From NCBI GenBank assembly GCA_002439735.1, contig DJPG01000004.1, positions 6,822 to 28,582 of the forward strand: a DNA stretch of 21,761 nucleotides, in the 5' to 3' direction. The stretch comes from Firmicutes bacterium UBA6418 (GTDB lineage Bacteria > Bacillota > Clostridia > Peptostreptococcales > Anaerovoracaceae). The translations under genes were made by a program, and so were the position numbers. The notes beneath the pieces were generated by a model that worked only from the letters and a program-made list of their open reading frames with translations, was not told where the DNA came from and searched no databases. This document shows, piece after piece, positions 1-7,811 of the stretch. Position 1 is the stretch's first letter; each line of letters begins with the position of its first letter.

Positions 1-102
1 GTAGCAGAACAGGCAGTTGAAATTTTCCCTATCCGAGGTTTCATGACAGGGAAAAAATTCGCACGCCGTATGTTGAAAAAATTTGTAGTTTTCCGTTTCC
101 AT
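1..102 (-). CDS. Cysteine-rich zinc-finger-like small protein, N-terminal part (cut by window edge)
   Basis: The gene starts at an ATG at 102 and is still open at base 1, so only its first 34 codons are visible. It begins METENYKFFQHTACEFFPCH and has cysteines at residues 14, 19, 30 and 33, including a CLFC pair after an N-F-N run. This spacing matches the cysteine-rich small domain (zf-like) family, short probable metal-binding proteins of which one member is joined to a precorrin methyltransferase in a methanogen. An AAAGGAG ribosome binding site lies 10 bases upstream. It follows the ECF S component by 34 bases on the same strand, so it is probably the last or a late gene of that operon. 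Its actual role is unknown. The link to corrins or metals is an inference from the family. Confidence 0.8.
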   Translation of the reverse strand, partial: METENYKFFQHTACEFFPCHETSDRENFNCLFCY

Positions 103-136
103 TTTTTCGCTTCTCCTTTTGCTTTTTTCTATCATT

Positions 137-1108
137 CTATCGGTAGATCCCGTATTTGACTTTGATGCGCTCGATCTTCTGCATCATCGGCTTGCCGATG
201 ACAAACATGCAGGCGGCTGCCCGTCCCGCGTGCCCCAGATCGTAGACAAAGCCGGACACATACAAAAGCCGCAGGGTATTGAAATCGCCGCTCGTCCAGG
301 TCAGCATCGCCGCGTTCATGATGCCGCCGTAGATGATCAGGGTCGTAAAAAAGGTAAACAAGGTGATCGTGATGTTATCCACCGGCAGTCGCTTTCTCTG
401 CAGGAGCGCGCCGAGCACCAGCCCCGCGCCGCCGCAGACATACATGCGCCATCCCCACGGCGTCTGATCCTGTCCCGGTACAAAGAGATAGGAAATGTAC
501 GCCGCGATAAAACCGAACACGACGCACATCACAGGTCCCATCACCAACCGAAACGTCTTGGATTTCGGACTTTCCACCGCGGCGACCCGAACCGCTTCCT
601 CCTTCTGCGATCGGAGTTTCAGATGCTGCACTTCCACCTTGTTGAAGGCGATCCCGGCCAGGAACCCCAACAGTCCCCAACAGAACATCTGCCAAGGCGT
701 CCAGGCTCCGGAGCCCTGATAGAAATTGCAGACAAATCTAGCCAACGCGCCCACCAGGAACCCGGCCTCCGGCCCCAGCGAGATCCCGGAGATGATGACC
801 ATCGCCGTGCCGATCTCGATCGGGACCGTCACGTGAAAGATCAAATGCGAGGTCACCGTCAGCGCGGTCATCATCGCCACCAGCACGATCTCCCGCGCTT
901 TCGGCTTGCGGCGTTCAAAGATCATAAAGAACGGGATCATGGCGTAGACCACGATCAATAGACCAGCCACCATGAATTTCGCACTTCCCAAAAATCGGAA
1001 CGTGACGAACAGAGTCAGCGGCGCTGCCAGGAACAGCAGCAGAGCCGAGACGTGCTCACGCTTTTTCTGCGCTTTCAGTCCGCGGTCGTCATAGCCTGTT
1101 CTGCCCAC
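137..1108 (-). CDS. ECF transporter S component (substrate-binding membrane subunit)
   Basis: This is a 323-residue integral membrane protein with several hydrophobic segments, a basic N-terminus (KAQKKREHV), and a central stretch (ISLGPEAGFLVGALARF followed by a WQMFCWGLLGFLAGI segment) typical of ECF S components. Such proteins bind a vitamin or metal in the membrane and hand it to the shared energy module. I chose the GTG at 1108 because GGAGGAGGT lies 6 bases upstream. A GTG at 1147 in the same frame has no good ribosome binding site. The chosen start overlaps the ATPase gene by 34 bases, suggesting translational coupling. It is longer than many S components (about 180-200 residues) because of a charged loop in the middle. 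The substrate cannot be read from the sequence. Cobalamin or a related corrin is a candidate because of the neighbouring zf-like gene. Confidence 0.8.
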   Translation of the reverse strand: MGRTGYDDRGLKAQKKREHVSALLLFLAAPLTLFVTFRFLGSAKFMVAGLLIVVYAMIPFFMIFERRKPKAREIVLVAMMTALTVTSHLIFHVTVPIEIGTAMVIISGISLGPEAGFLVGALARFVCNFYQGSGAWTPWQMFCWGLLGFLAGIAFNKVEVQHLKLRSQKEEAVRVAAVESPKSKTFRLVMGPVMCVVFGFIAAYISYLFVPGQDQTPWGWRMYVCGGAGLVLGALLQRKRLPVDNITITLFTFFTTLIIYGGIMNAAMLTWTSGDFNTLRLLYVSGFVYDLGHAGRAAACMFVIGKPMMQKIERIKVKYGIYR

Positions 1109-2838
1109 TGCGCCACCTCCTCCCAGGTTATCGCCTCCGGCGCCCACTGCCGCGCGATGCGGTTAGCCGCCGTCGTGTAGAAGCTGTTACCGGCAAAGAA
1201 CTCGCGCGGCGTGCCGATGGACGCGATATCACCGTCAAAGAACATCGCGCAGCGATCCGCGTACTCGGCACAGAATTCGATATCGTGAGAAACCATAAAA
1301 ATGGTCACGCCTTCTGCTTTTAATTTTTGGAAGATCCCGGCCAGCGTCAATTTGAAAAACGGATCCAGCCCCTTGGTCGGTTCGTCCAGCATCAGGATCT
1401 TCGGCTTGAGCAGCAGGATCTTACCCAGTGCCAGACGCTGCTGTTCACCGCCGGAAAGGTCGTATGGATGGGATTTTCTAAGATGCGCGATCTCCATCAT
1501 CTCCAGCATATGTTCAATGGCTTCGACCTTTTCCTCGTCGGTTCCCTTTTCGTAGTACAGGGCTTCCAGCAGTTCTTCTTCGACCGTGATTTCCGTAAAC
1601 AGCGCCTGTGGATTCTGCGGCAGCATCGCCAGCCGACCCTCAAACAGCGCCCGAAGGTTCTCTTTTTTGACTTTCAGTCCGTCCACGGTCACCGATCCGC
1701 TCTGCGGCCGCACCGCACCGCTGATGACCTTGAGCGTCGTGGATTTACCGACGCCGTTGCCGCCGAGTAGGCAGAAAAATTCTCCTGGTTCCACTTCAAA
1801 ATCCAGGCCCCGCAGCACATCACCGGATTCCCGGCTGTAACGGAACCAGACATCTTTGACCGCGATCATGGCGCTTTGCGCCTGCTTTTCCTCCGCGCGG
1901 CGCGCCTGCCGCTCGGCTTTGCTCTTGGCGCGTTCTTCCTTTTTATCGATCGCGGTAAGCTCTGGCTGTCCGAAGATCTGCTCCAGCCAGAGTCTGCCAT
2001 CGCGGATTGTCAGCGGCGCGATCTCCTTGCCTTCCCGCAGGCAGCGCGGCATGCCCTTTGCCCGGCAGTGCGAGTAGAGCTTCATCACCGCCGGAAGGCC
2101 GTAAAACATCGGGTGTCTTTCCGCTTCGTTTTTTCCTGCCAGGTAGTTTCCGATGTTCCATGGCGTATCGCAGGCGATCAGCCTGCCCTCATCCATAACC
2201 ATGACCTTGTCCGCCATGGTGAACAGTTCTTCCAGACGATGTTCGGAAATGATCACGGTCGTACCTAATTCGCGGTTGATGCGGTAGATCACTCTCAGGA
2301 ATTCTCCTGCCGCGATCGGATCCAGCTGGGAAGTCGGTTCGTCCAGAATCAGGACCTTGGGCTGCATGGCCATGATCGAAGCCAGGTTCAAAAGCTGCTT
2401 CTGTCCGCCGGACAGCTCGCTGACATCCTTGCGGAACCAGGTCTGAATATCAAAGAAGCTGGCCATCTCCGCCACGCGGCGTTTGATGGACGGATTGTCC
2501 AGGCCCAAGCTCTCCAGCCCGAAAGCCAGTTCGTGCCAGACCTTGTCCGTGACCAACTGATTGTCCGGGTTCTGCTGCACAAAGCCGATCTCGGACGCAT
2601 TAACGCGGTCATCCAGTTCCGCGATCTCCGTCCCGTTGTAGCGCACCTCTCCGGAAACCTCCCCATAAGGGATCAGATTCTTCTTGAACTGCCGGAGCAT
2701 GGTGCTCTTGCCGCATCCGGATTTACCGCAGAGCACGCAGAATTCGGAGCGCTCGATCGCAAAGGAAAGGTTCCGCAGCGCAGGTTTTTCCGCGGTCGGA
2801 TAAGTAAAATTCAAATTTTGGACTTCGATCATTGCCAT
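1075..2838 (-). CDS. ECF transporter double ATPase (two fused ABC domains)
   Basis: This 587-residue cytoplasmic ATPase powers the ECF importer. It carries two ABC modules in one chain. The first has Walker A GKSGCGKS at 38-45, signature LSGGQ at 142-146, Walker B LILDEP at 162-167 and switch His200. The second has GGNGVGKS at 359-366, LSGGE at 461-465, ILMLDEP at 481-487 and His518. A highly charged Lys/Glu/Arg linker (about 299-322) joins them. In most ECF systems these are two proteins, EcfA and EcfA'; the fused form occurs in dedicated clusters with their own T and S genes, as here. The ATG at 2838 has AGGAG 7 bases upstream and overlaps the end of the EcfT gene. All catalytic motifs of both halves look intact. 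Confidence 0.93.
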   Translation of the reverse strand: MAMIEVQNLNFTYPTAEKPALRNLSFAIERSEFCVLCGKSGCGKSTMLRQFKKNLIPYGEVSGEVRYNGTEIAELDDRVNASEIGFVQQNPDNQLVTDKVWHELAFGLESLGLDNPSIKRRVAEMASFFDIQTWFRKDVSELSGGQKQLLNLASIMAMQPKVLILDEPTSQLDPIAAGEFLRVIYRINRELGTTVIISEHRLEELFTMADKVMVMDEGRLIACDTPWNIGNYLAGKNEAERHPMFYGLPAVMKLYSHCRAKGMPRCLREGKEIAPLTIRDGRLWLEQIFGQPELTAIDKKEERAKSKAERQARRAEEKQAQSAMIAVKDVWFRYSRESGDVLRGLDFEVEPGEFFCLLGGNGVGKSTTLKVISGAVRPQSGSVTVDGLKVKKENLRALFEGRLAMLPQNPQALFTEITVEEELLEALYYEKGTDEEKVEAIEHMLEMMEIAHLRKSHPYDLSGGEQQRLALGKILLLKPKILMLDEPTKGLDPFFKLTLAGIFQKLKAEGVTIFMVSHDIEFCAEYADRCAMFFDGDIASIGTPREFFAGNSFYTTAANRIARQWAPEAITWEEVAQWAEQAMTTAD

Positions 2839-3722
2839 TTGCGTTCTCCTGTAATATCGAAAATCAGCGGCAGCGCCTGCAGCACGCAGAAGCTCAAAAA
2901 TGTCAGGACCATCAGAGGATCCCAGGCCGGGAGCTTGATCACCGGATAAAAGTAGATCGACGTCTTGCCGAGCGCGCAGCCCGCCGCGGTGATGCCGCCG
3001 GTCACGAAGATCAAAAGCAGCAGCAGTTTGTCGGTCCGTGACAGCTTGAACAGATGGAAGCTAGTTCTGCCCGGCAGCCCGTAACCACGCGCCTCCATGG
3101 AATCTGAGGTTTCGATCGAAGCTTCCAGCGACCAGGAGATCAGGATCGAGATCTCCTTGCAGACCTGCCGGAGTTTCGCCATGAAGCCGCCGGTGATATG
3201 CCGTCCCATGCAGCGCTGTCCCATGGAGATCTCGCGGTAGCGGGTCTTTAAAAGCGGGATAAAGCGAAAGACCATCGAGAGGGTCAGTCCGAGCACCGGC
3301 GCCGCCTTACCGAACAGATAGATCAGCTTGTCCGAGGACATGACGACGTTGAAGGACATGAACCAGATCACGATCGCCGACAGCATCACCGCCGCTGCCA
3401 GACCGTAGCAGAACGCTTCCAACGTGATGCGCAGGTTGTTGATGTAAAACAGCACCGTCTTGCCGTTATGTGTGAACAGCGTATTGACCACCGCCATGAT
3501 CAAAAACATGGGGATCGTAAATAAAAGATTCGTCTTAACGCCCTTTACGCCCTTGAGCAGCACGGAATACAGCCACGCGAAGCAGAACGTCGCCGCCAGG
3601 AACGCCGGCGACATGGAAAACATGGTGATACCGATCACAAACACATAAAATATGAAGTTGACCATCGGATGGCAGCCGGAAAACCGGCTGTTTTCTCCCA
3701 ATCCGTATCGCAGATTCTGCAT
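2829..3722 (-). CDS. ECF transporter T component (EcfT/CbiQ-like membrane protein)
   Basis: This 297-residue membrane protein couples ATP hydrolysis to the S component. It has hydrophobic segments near residues 21-50, 66-82, 101-125 and 232-250 and near the C-terminus. The cytoplasmic coupling region includes EARGYG at 210-215, the conserved Ala-Arg-Gly motif that contacts the ATPase. The start is the ATG at 3722, which has GGAG 8 bases upstream; an in-frame TTG nine codons earlier has no such site. The stop codon overlaps the ATPase start (AATGGCAATGA arrangement), so T, ATPase and S are very probably one transcript. It is clearly of the EcfT/CbiQ/BioN family; the substrate is unknown. Confidence 0.9.
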   Translation of the reverse strand: MQNLRYGLGENSRFSGCHPMVNFIFYVFVIGITMFSMSPAFLAATFCFAWLYSVLLKGVKGVKTNLLFTIPMFLIMAVVNTLFTHNGKTVLFYINNLRITLEAFCYGLAAAVMLSAIVIWFMSFNVVMSSDKLIYLFGKAAPVLGLTLSMVFRFIPLLKTRYREISMGQRCMGRHITGGFMAKLRQVCKEISILISWSLEASIETSDSMEARGYGLPGRTSFHLFKLSRTDKLLLLLIFVTGGITAAGCALGKTSIYFYPVIKLPAWDPLMVLTFLSFCVLQALPLIFDITGERKWQ

Positions 3723-3780
3723 ATGCCGTACTCCTTTTTCAAAAAACAAAAAGATGCGCTGTCACGTCCGGCACCGAAAC

Positions 3781-4071
3781 TCAACCGATTTCATGGTTGA
3801 GGATCTTGCGCGCGATATCCAGCAGATCTTCGCTGACCGTATCATCAAGCCGTACATCTCGAACCTCCGGAACCGCCTGCAGGATGCTTTCCTTTACCAC
3901 ATTCTCCAGTGTTTCCGAAGAAGACATGCAGCTCGCGCAGGCTCCATGAAAACGAACCCATGCGATCCCATTCTCCAAATGAGAAAGCGTCGCGCTGCCG
4001 TTGTGCGCGGCCAGTTGTACATTGACCGTTTCGTCTAAGATCTTCTGAATTTTGTGTTCTGTATGTTCCAT
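3781..4071 (-). CDS. NifU C-terminal-domain protein (NFU-like)
   Basis: This 96-residue protein is a single NFU domain, the part of NifU that carries or transfers iron-sulfur clusters. Residues 43-51 read GACASCMSS, keeping the CxxC pair (Cys45, Cys48) that binds the cluster between two subunits. The N-terminal helix region (IQKILDETVNVQL) also fits, but the usual Gly-Gly-Asp before the first strand is replaced by HNG. It lacks the IscU-like scaffold and ferredoxin parts of full NifU. GGAG lies 9 bases before the ATG. It sits 20 bases downstream of a terminator-like hairpin after the DUF1292 gene, so it probably depends on readthrough from there. Assignment to the domain family is secure; the client proteins are unknown. 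Confidence 0.88.
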   Translation of the reverse strand: MEHTEHKIQKILDETVNVQLAAHNGSATLSHLENGIAWVRFHGACASCMSSSETLENVVKESILQAVPEVRDVRLDDTVSEDLLDIARKILNHEIG

Positions 4072-4091
4072 CGTCTTCTCTCCGTTTTCTC

Positions 4092-4117
4092 AAAAAAAGA
4101 CCGCATATCGCGCGGTC
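4092..4117 (-). terminator. Intrinsic terminator after the DUF1292 gene
   Basis: On the minus strand GACCGC and GCGGTC form a perfect 6-bp stem around a 7-base loop, followed directly by seven T residues. It lies 22 bases after the DUF1292 stop and only about 20 bases before the NFU-like start codon. On the plus strand the stem is followed by a short CTTTT run, so any activity there would be weaker. Confidence 0.75.
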
Positions 4118-4138
4118 CTTTTCCTGCATATCTTGTGT

Positions 4139-4414
4139 TTACTGTTCGTCCATGATCTTGTCGAATTCCGCAACAACCGCTTCAAATTCCGCGTCGTCTT
4201 CGATGTCGACCAGTTCAAATTCGTCATCGCCGACTTCCGCGTAGCCGTAGATATAAACATCGTCGGTTCCGTCATCCGGGATCAGCGCGATGTATTCCTT
4301 GCCGTTGAAGTCGAACACGCCCATGATCTCGCATTCTACTTCTTCACCGCCGTCAAATTCCAGCGTGATGATATCAGCCTCTTCGATTTCAGGATTTTTT
4401 TTGTTATCTGCCAT
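4139..4414 (-). CDS. DUF1292 family small acidic protein
   Basis: This 91-residue, strongly acidic cytoplasmic protein belongs to the DUF1292 (YrzB-like) family, common in Firmicutes and of unknown function. The recognisable core is the stretch ITLEFDGGEEVECEIMGVFD followed by a GKEYIALIP strand and then DDVYIYGY. No catalytic residues or membrane segments are evident. GGAGG stands 7 bases before the ATG. In related genomes such genes often sit near housekeeping genes; here the upstream neighbour is uvrC and the downstream neighbour an NFU-like gene. It has its own predicted promoter at the end of uvrC and a terminator behind it. Confidence 0.9.
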   Translation of the reverse strand: MADNKKNPEIEEADIITLEFDGGEEVECEIMGVFDFNGKEYIALIPDDGTDDVYIYGYAEVGDDEFELVDIEDDAEFEAVVAEFDKIMDEQ

Positions 4415-4510
4415 TTTTATTCCTCCACTTCAGGGTATGCGCAAGTGCTCCCTGTTTTTTTTCGTTTTGTTTCTGACAGCGCGTCGCGGCGCTTGTCATC
4501 AGTTATGATT

Positions 4511-4539
4511 ATCTTACCATAAAAAGGGCATGCAATCAA
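4511..4539 (-). promoter_or_regulatory. Predicted sigma-A promoter for the DUF1292 gene
   Basis: On the minus strand TTGATT (4539-4534) is separated by exactly 17 bases from TAAGAT (4516-4511), and TGG directly precedes the -10 box (extended -10). The -35 box overlaps the uvrC stop codon. The predicted leader of about 90 bases contains a hairpin (TGAC-A-AGCGC paired with GCGCT-GTCA near 4477-4501) with no following T-run. Confidence 0.55.
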
Positions 4540-6365
4540 CCAAAATATTCACGGATCGCCTGCGCATTTTTGTCGGTAATGCCCGGAACCTTTTTTAGTG
4601 TTTCCGTATCGGCGTTTTTTATGTCTTCGATCGTCTGAAAATAGCTCAAAAGTGCGTTGCGCTTGACCGGTCCGATCCCCTCAATATGATCCAGTACCGA
4701 ACCGATGCTGTTTTTGCTGTGCAGCTTGCGATGGTAATCGATCGCGAAACGGTGCACCTCCTCCTGGAGCGCGCCGCAGAACTGAAAGAGCAAAGGGTCG
4801 TTTCGCAGAACATATTCTTCACCGCGGCCATTGACCAGTGCCCGTGTGCGGTGACTGTCATCCTTGGCCATACCCAGAATCGGGATCGAAAGCTGCATGG
4901 CGACCAGCACCTTTTCGGCAGCGGTCACCTGTCCCTGTCCCCCGTCCATCAGGATCAGATCCGGCAGGGTACGAAAACCCGGATCCCCTTCTTTTGCCCG
5001 GCGGAATCTGCGGTACAGCATTTCCTGCAGGCTACCGTAGTCGTCCGGTCCCTCCACGGTGCGGATCTTAAAGCGGCGATAGTCTTTTTTGACCGGCTTC
5101 TGATTGCGGAAGACTACCATAGCGCCGACGGTATCCACGCCGTTGGTGTTGGAGATATCATAGGATTCCACGCGGTAAGCCTCCTTTGGCTCCTGCTGTC
5201 CGAGCAGCTTGGCAAGGGCGGCGCGAACCGCGTCTTCTTTTTCCTTGGCGGCGGCGGTCTTGACTTCCAGCGTCTTGGTCATTTCCACCACATCCCGCTG
5301 TGCCAGATCCAGCAGCGCGCGCTTTTCGCCTTTCTGCGGCACAAAGATCCGCACCTTACGCCCCTCTCCGAGGCTTTCCAGATACTGTTCGATCAGCGGC
5401 GCCTCCCGCAGCGGCTTCGGCACGATGATCTCGCTTGGCACAACCGCCCACATGCTGTAATACTGCTTGATGAACTGGCCGATCAAAGCGTCGTAGTCAT
5501 CCTCACCCTCGACCTGCATATGGTAGGTATCCCGGCCGCTGAGCTTCCCGTCTCGGACGTTGAAGACTACGACGCAGGTCTGATCCCCGCTGCCTGCCGG
5601 AAGCACCAGATCCAGATCCTTGCCGCCGACCATGGTCACCCGCTGCTTTTCGCTGAGCGCCCGGATGGACGCCAGATAATCCCGATAAACCGCGGCTTCC
5701 TCGAAATTCAGTTCTTCCGATGCCTGCAGCATCTTACGGTTCAGCTCCTCGACGATCGGCTTGGTCCGCCCGGAAAGAAACGCCAGCACCTGCTCGATAA
5801 CCGCGGCGTATTCCCCCCGATCCACTTTACCGGTACAGATGCCGCGGCAGTCGCGGATATGATAATTTAAGCAAGGCTTCCAATCCTTGGGAAAGCTTTT
5901 TGCCGCGCAGCGTTTCAGAACAAAGATTTTATTCAAAAGATCGATCGTCAGGTTGACGGCGCCTGCGTCGCTGTACGGTCCGAAATAACGGCTCCCGTCT
6001 TTTTCGATCAGCCGCGTTTTGACCACACGCGGATAGTCCTCGCGCATCGTGACCTTAATATAAGGATAGGTTTTGTCATCCCGCAGCAGCACATTATATT
6101 TGGGTGCGTATTTCTTGATCAGATTGCACTCCAGGATCAGGGCTTCCATCTCCGTGCGGCAGGTGATGTATTCAAATTCCGTAATATGCGAAACCATGGC
6201 TCGCACCTTCGGGCTCTGGTTTTTGGAGCTCTGGAAATACTGGCGCACACGATTACGCAATGAAATCGCCTTGCCGACGTAAATGACCTGTCCGAGCGCG
6301 TCCTTATGCATATAAACTCCCGGGGTGTCCGGGAGTTTTTTCAAATTTTCCTGAATATCAAACAT
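4536..6365 (-). CDS. uvrC: Excinuclease ABC subunit C
   Basis: UvrC makes both incisions around a lesion during nucleotide excision repair after UvrA and UvrB have marked the site. The 609 residues have the full family layout: an N-terminal GIY-YIG nuclease (GVY at 16-18, IYVGK at 28-32, acidic TEMEALILECNLIK region near 71-84), four cysteines at 153, 165, 173 and 177 with the spacing of the UvrC iron-sulfur cluster, a UVR domain that binds UvrB (about 205-240), the RNase H-like nuclease with Asp403, Asp474 and His538, and C-terminal helix-hairpin-helix repeats (about 557-609). The ATG shares one base with the stop codon of the carboxypeptidase gene (TAATG), so the two are translationally linked. 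Confidence 0.98.
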   Translation of the reverse strand: MFDIQENLKKLPDTPGVYMHKDALGQVIYVGKAISLRNRVRQYFQSSKNQSPKVRAMVSHITEFEYITCRTEMEALILECNLIKKYAPKYNVLLRDDKTYPYIKVTMREDYPRVVKTRLIEKDGSRYFGPYSDAGAVNLTIDLLNKIFVLKRCAAKSFPKDWKPCLNYHIRDCRGICTGKVDRGEYAAVIEQVLAFLSGRTKPIVEELNRKMLQASEELNFEEAAVYRDYLASIRALSEKQRVTMVGGKDLDLVLPAGSGDQTCVVVFNVRDGKLSGRDTYHMQVEGEDDYDALIGQFIKQYYSMWAVVPSEIIVPKPLREAPLIEQYLESLGEGRKVRIFVPQKGEKRALLDLAQRDVVEMTKTLEVKTAAAKEKEDAVRAALAKLLGQQEPKEAYRVESYDISNTNGVDTVGAMVVFRNQKPVKKDYRRFKIRTVEGPDDYGSLQEMLYRRFRRAKEGDPGFRTLPDLILMDGGQGQVTAAEKVLVAMQLSIPILGMAKDDSHRTRALVNGRGEEYVLRNDPLLFQFCGALQEEVHRFAIDYHRKLHSKNSIGSVLDHIEGIGPVKRNALLSYFQTIEDIKNADTETLKKVPGITDKNAQAIREYFG

Positions 6366-7720
6366 TAATACGGCCAGTTCCTTTGCTTTAAGTCTCTTTC
6401 ACGTTCCATCTGGCGGCGCGCCAGTTCCATCAGTTTTTTCTGGCGAGCCAGCTTCCGTTTCTTCTTATGGATGCTGCGCAGAATCAGGATCATCGCCGCG
6501 AACGCGAGCAGCAGCGCGAACACCGCCAGGATCATGACGGTCTGCACGTTGGTAATGCCAAGTCCCGACAAGAACCAGCCCTCTTTGACGTCTTCGGCCG
6601 CGATCAGATCGATGCTGCGGATCGCTTCGTCCGCCAGATAGATCTCCGCGGTTCCGATCACTTCCCCTTTGGCGAGCGGCGCCTGGATGTCATCGCGAAA
6701 AACCGTCTTTGTGCTGACCAGCGACGCGGACGCGCCCTCCGGCAGATTGATCAATCCGGCCTGCACGGCCGCAGCATCCACCTTGTTGGTCGCGCCGCCC
6801 TTGACGCGCGCCCCTTCAAAGATCTGCCCCTGTTCAAACGCCTTGTACGGGGACAGCATCGATTTCGCGTAATCCAACAGCTTTTTGATGTCCCGATAAC
6901 GCTGCTGCAGACTGGAATCGAGGATGACTGCATAGACATCAAATCCGTCCATTTGGCAGAGTACTACCATGGTCGCGCGGTTTTTATCCGTGGTGCCGGT
7001 CTTTCCGGCGATCACGCCGTCATATTTTTTGACCTTGATCTTGCCGTTCAGCGTGTCGGCTTCGCCGCCCGCAAGGAAAAGGTTGGTCGTCTCCAGCTTG
7101 ACAGCTTCGGTCTTGTTGGTGTCCGGGATCGTATAGCTGCTGACGCCGGCGATGCGCAGGATATCCGCGTTGGCAAAGGCGGCGCGTGCAATCTTGACAA
7201 TATCCTCGGCGGTTGATACATGATTTTTGTTGTAAACGCCGCTGGAATTGACAAATTTGGTGTTCTTGCAGCCCAGCTCCTTTGCCTTCTGATTCATCAG
7301 CTTGACGAATTTTTTCTCGCTGCCGGAAACTGCGATCGCCAGCGCTTTTGCCGCATCGTTGGCGGAAGCCAGCATCGCGCCGTAGATCAGATCCTCCACT
7401 TTGATCTTTTCATCCGCGTAGACAAACGACTTGCTTTTTTTGACCTGCGTCGCTTCGGCGGTGATCGTGACCTCTTTGGAAAGATCCAGCTTTTCCGCTG
7501 CGATCAGGCAGGTCATCAGCTTGGTGATGCTGGCCAGATTATACTGCTTGTCGGCGTTCTGCTTCCAAAGAACCTCTTCTGTCGTCGCACAATAGACATA
7601 GGACGCACTCCCGGTCACATCCGGCCCGGAGGACGCGGCGAAAGCCGCGGGCGTCCAAATACCCGCAGCCAGCACACATATCAAGATCACCGCTGTGATC
7701 CATCTGCATCTTTTTTTCAT
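6365..7720 (-). CDS. D-alanyl-D-alanine carboxypeptidase (DacF/DacA-like penicillin-binding protein)
   Basis: This serine-type enzyme removes the terminal D-Ala from peptidoglycan stem peptides on the outer face of the membrane. Its 451 residues begin with a signal peptide (basic MKKRCRW, hydrophobic core, cleavage likely after AFA at 26-28). The three active-site motifs are present: SITK at 64-67 with nucleophile Ser64, SAN at 119-121, and KTG at 240-242. A C-terminal beta domain follows. The chain ends with a true membrane helix (about 392-414) and a 37-residue, strongly basic tail on the cytoplasmic side. Many relatives end in only an amphipathic helix. It lies between apgM and uvrC in a close run of minus-strand genes. 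The ribosome binding site is weak (GAGAGTAAGAAG). Confidence 0.93.
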   Translation of the reverse strand: MKKRCRWITAVILICVLAAGIWTPAAFAASSGPDVTGSASYVYCATTEEVLWKQNADKQYNLASITKLMTCLIAAEKLDLSKEVTITAEATQVKKSKSFVYADEKIKVEDLIYGAMLASANDAAKALAIAVSGSEKKFVKLMNQKAKELGCKNTKFVNSSGVYNKNHVSTAEDIVKIARAAFANADILRIAGVSSYTIPDTNKTEAVKLETTNLFLAGGEADTLNGKIKVKKYDGVIAGKTGTTDKNRATMVVLCQMDGFDVYAVILDSSLQQRYRDIKKLLDYAKSMLSPYKAFEQGQIFEGARVKGGATNKVDAAAVQAGLINLPEGASASLVSTKTVFRDDIQAPLAKGEVIGTAEIYLADEAIRSIDLIAAEDVKEGWFLSGLGITNVQTVMILAVFALLLAFAAMILILRSIHKKKRKLARQKKLMELARRQMERERDLKQRNWPY

Positions 7721-7730
7721 CTTCTTACTC

Positions 7731-7811
7731 TCAATTTGCTGTTCTCAATATCCTGTTATCCTTTGCTGCTTCAGCGAGCACCCGGACGGTCTCCCCGGTC
7801 ATTCCGATCAT
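7731..7811 (-). CDS. Possible 26-residue ORF between apgM and the carboxypeptidase gene
   Basis: This ORF begins with an ATG that overlaps the apgM stop (ATGA) and ends 10 bases before the carboxypeptidase ATG, filling the gap exactly. The peptide starts MIGMTGETVRVLAEAAKD and ends in RTAN. It could be translated by coupling to apgM, as there is no independent ribosome binding site. The first dozen codons end mostly in G or C like the neighbouring genes, but the later ones do not. I recognise no family. It may be a real small protein, a leader whose translation helps open the next start, or chance. Confidence 0.25.
   Translation of the reverse strand: MIGMTGETVRVLAEAAKDNRILRTAN

Noticed and set aside
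3723..3780. Possible terminator or riboswitch before EcfT
   Set aside because: Only 58 bases separate the NFU-like and EcfT genes, too short for a known vitamin riboswitch. The GTGC/GCGC pairing before the T-run is only four base pairs.
4477..4501. GC-rich hairpin between uvrC and the DUF1292 gene as a uvrC terminator
   Set aside because: On the minus strand it is followed by an A-rich run, not T residues, and lies after the predicted DUF1292 promoter. It may be a leader structure but not a normal terminator.
4686..5870. A 394-codon plus-strand open frame opposite uvrC
   Set aside because: Antisense to an intact, conserved uvrC, with no recognisable protein features.
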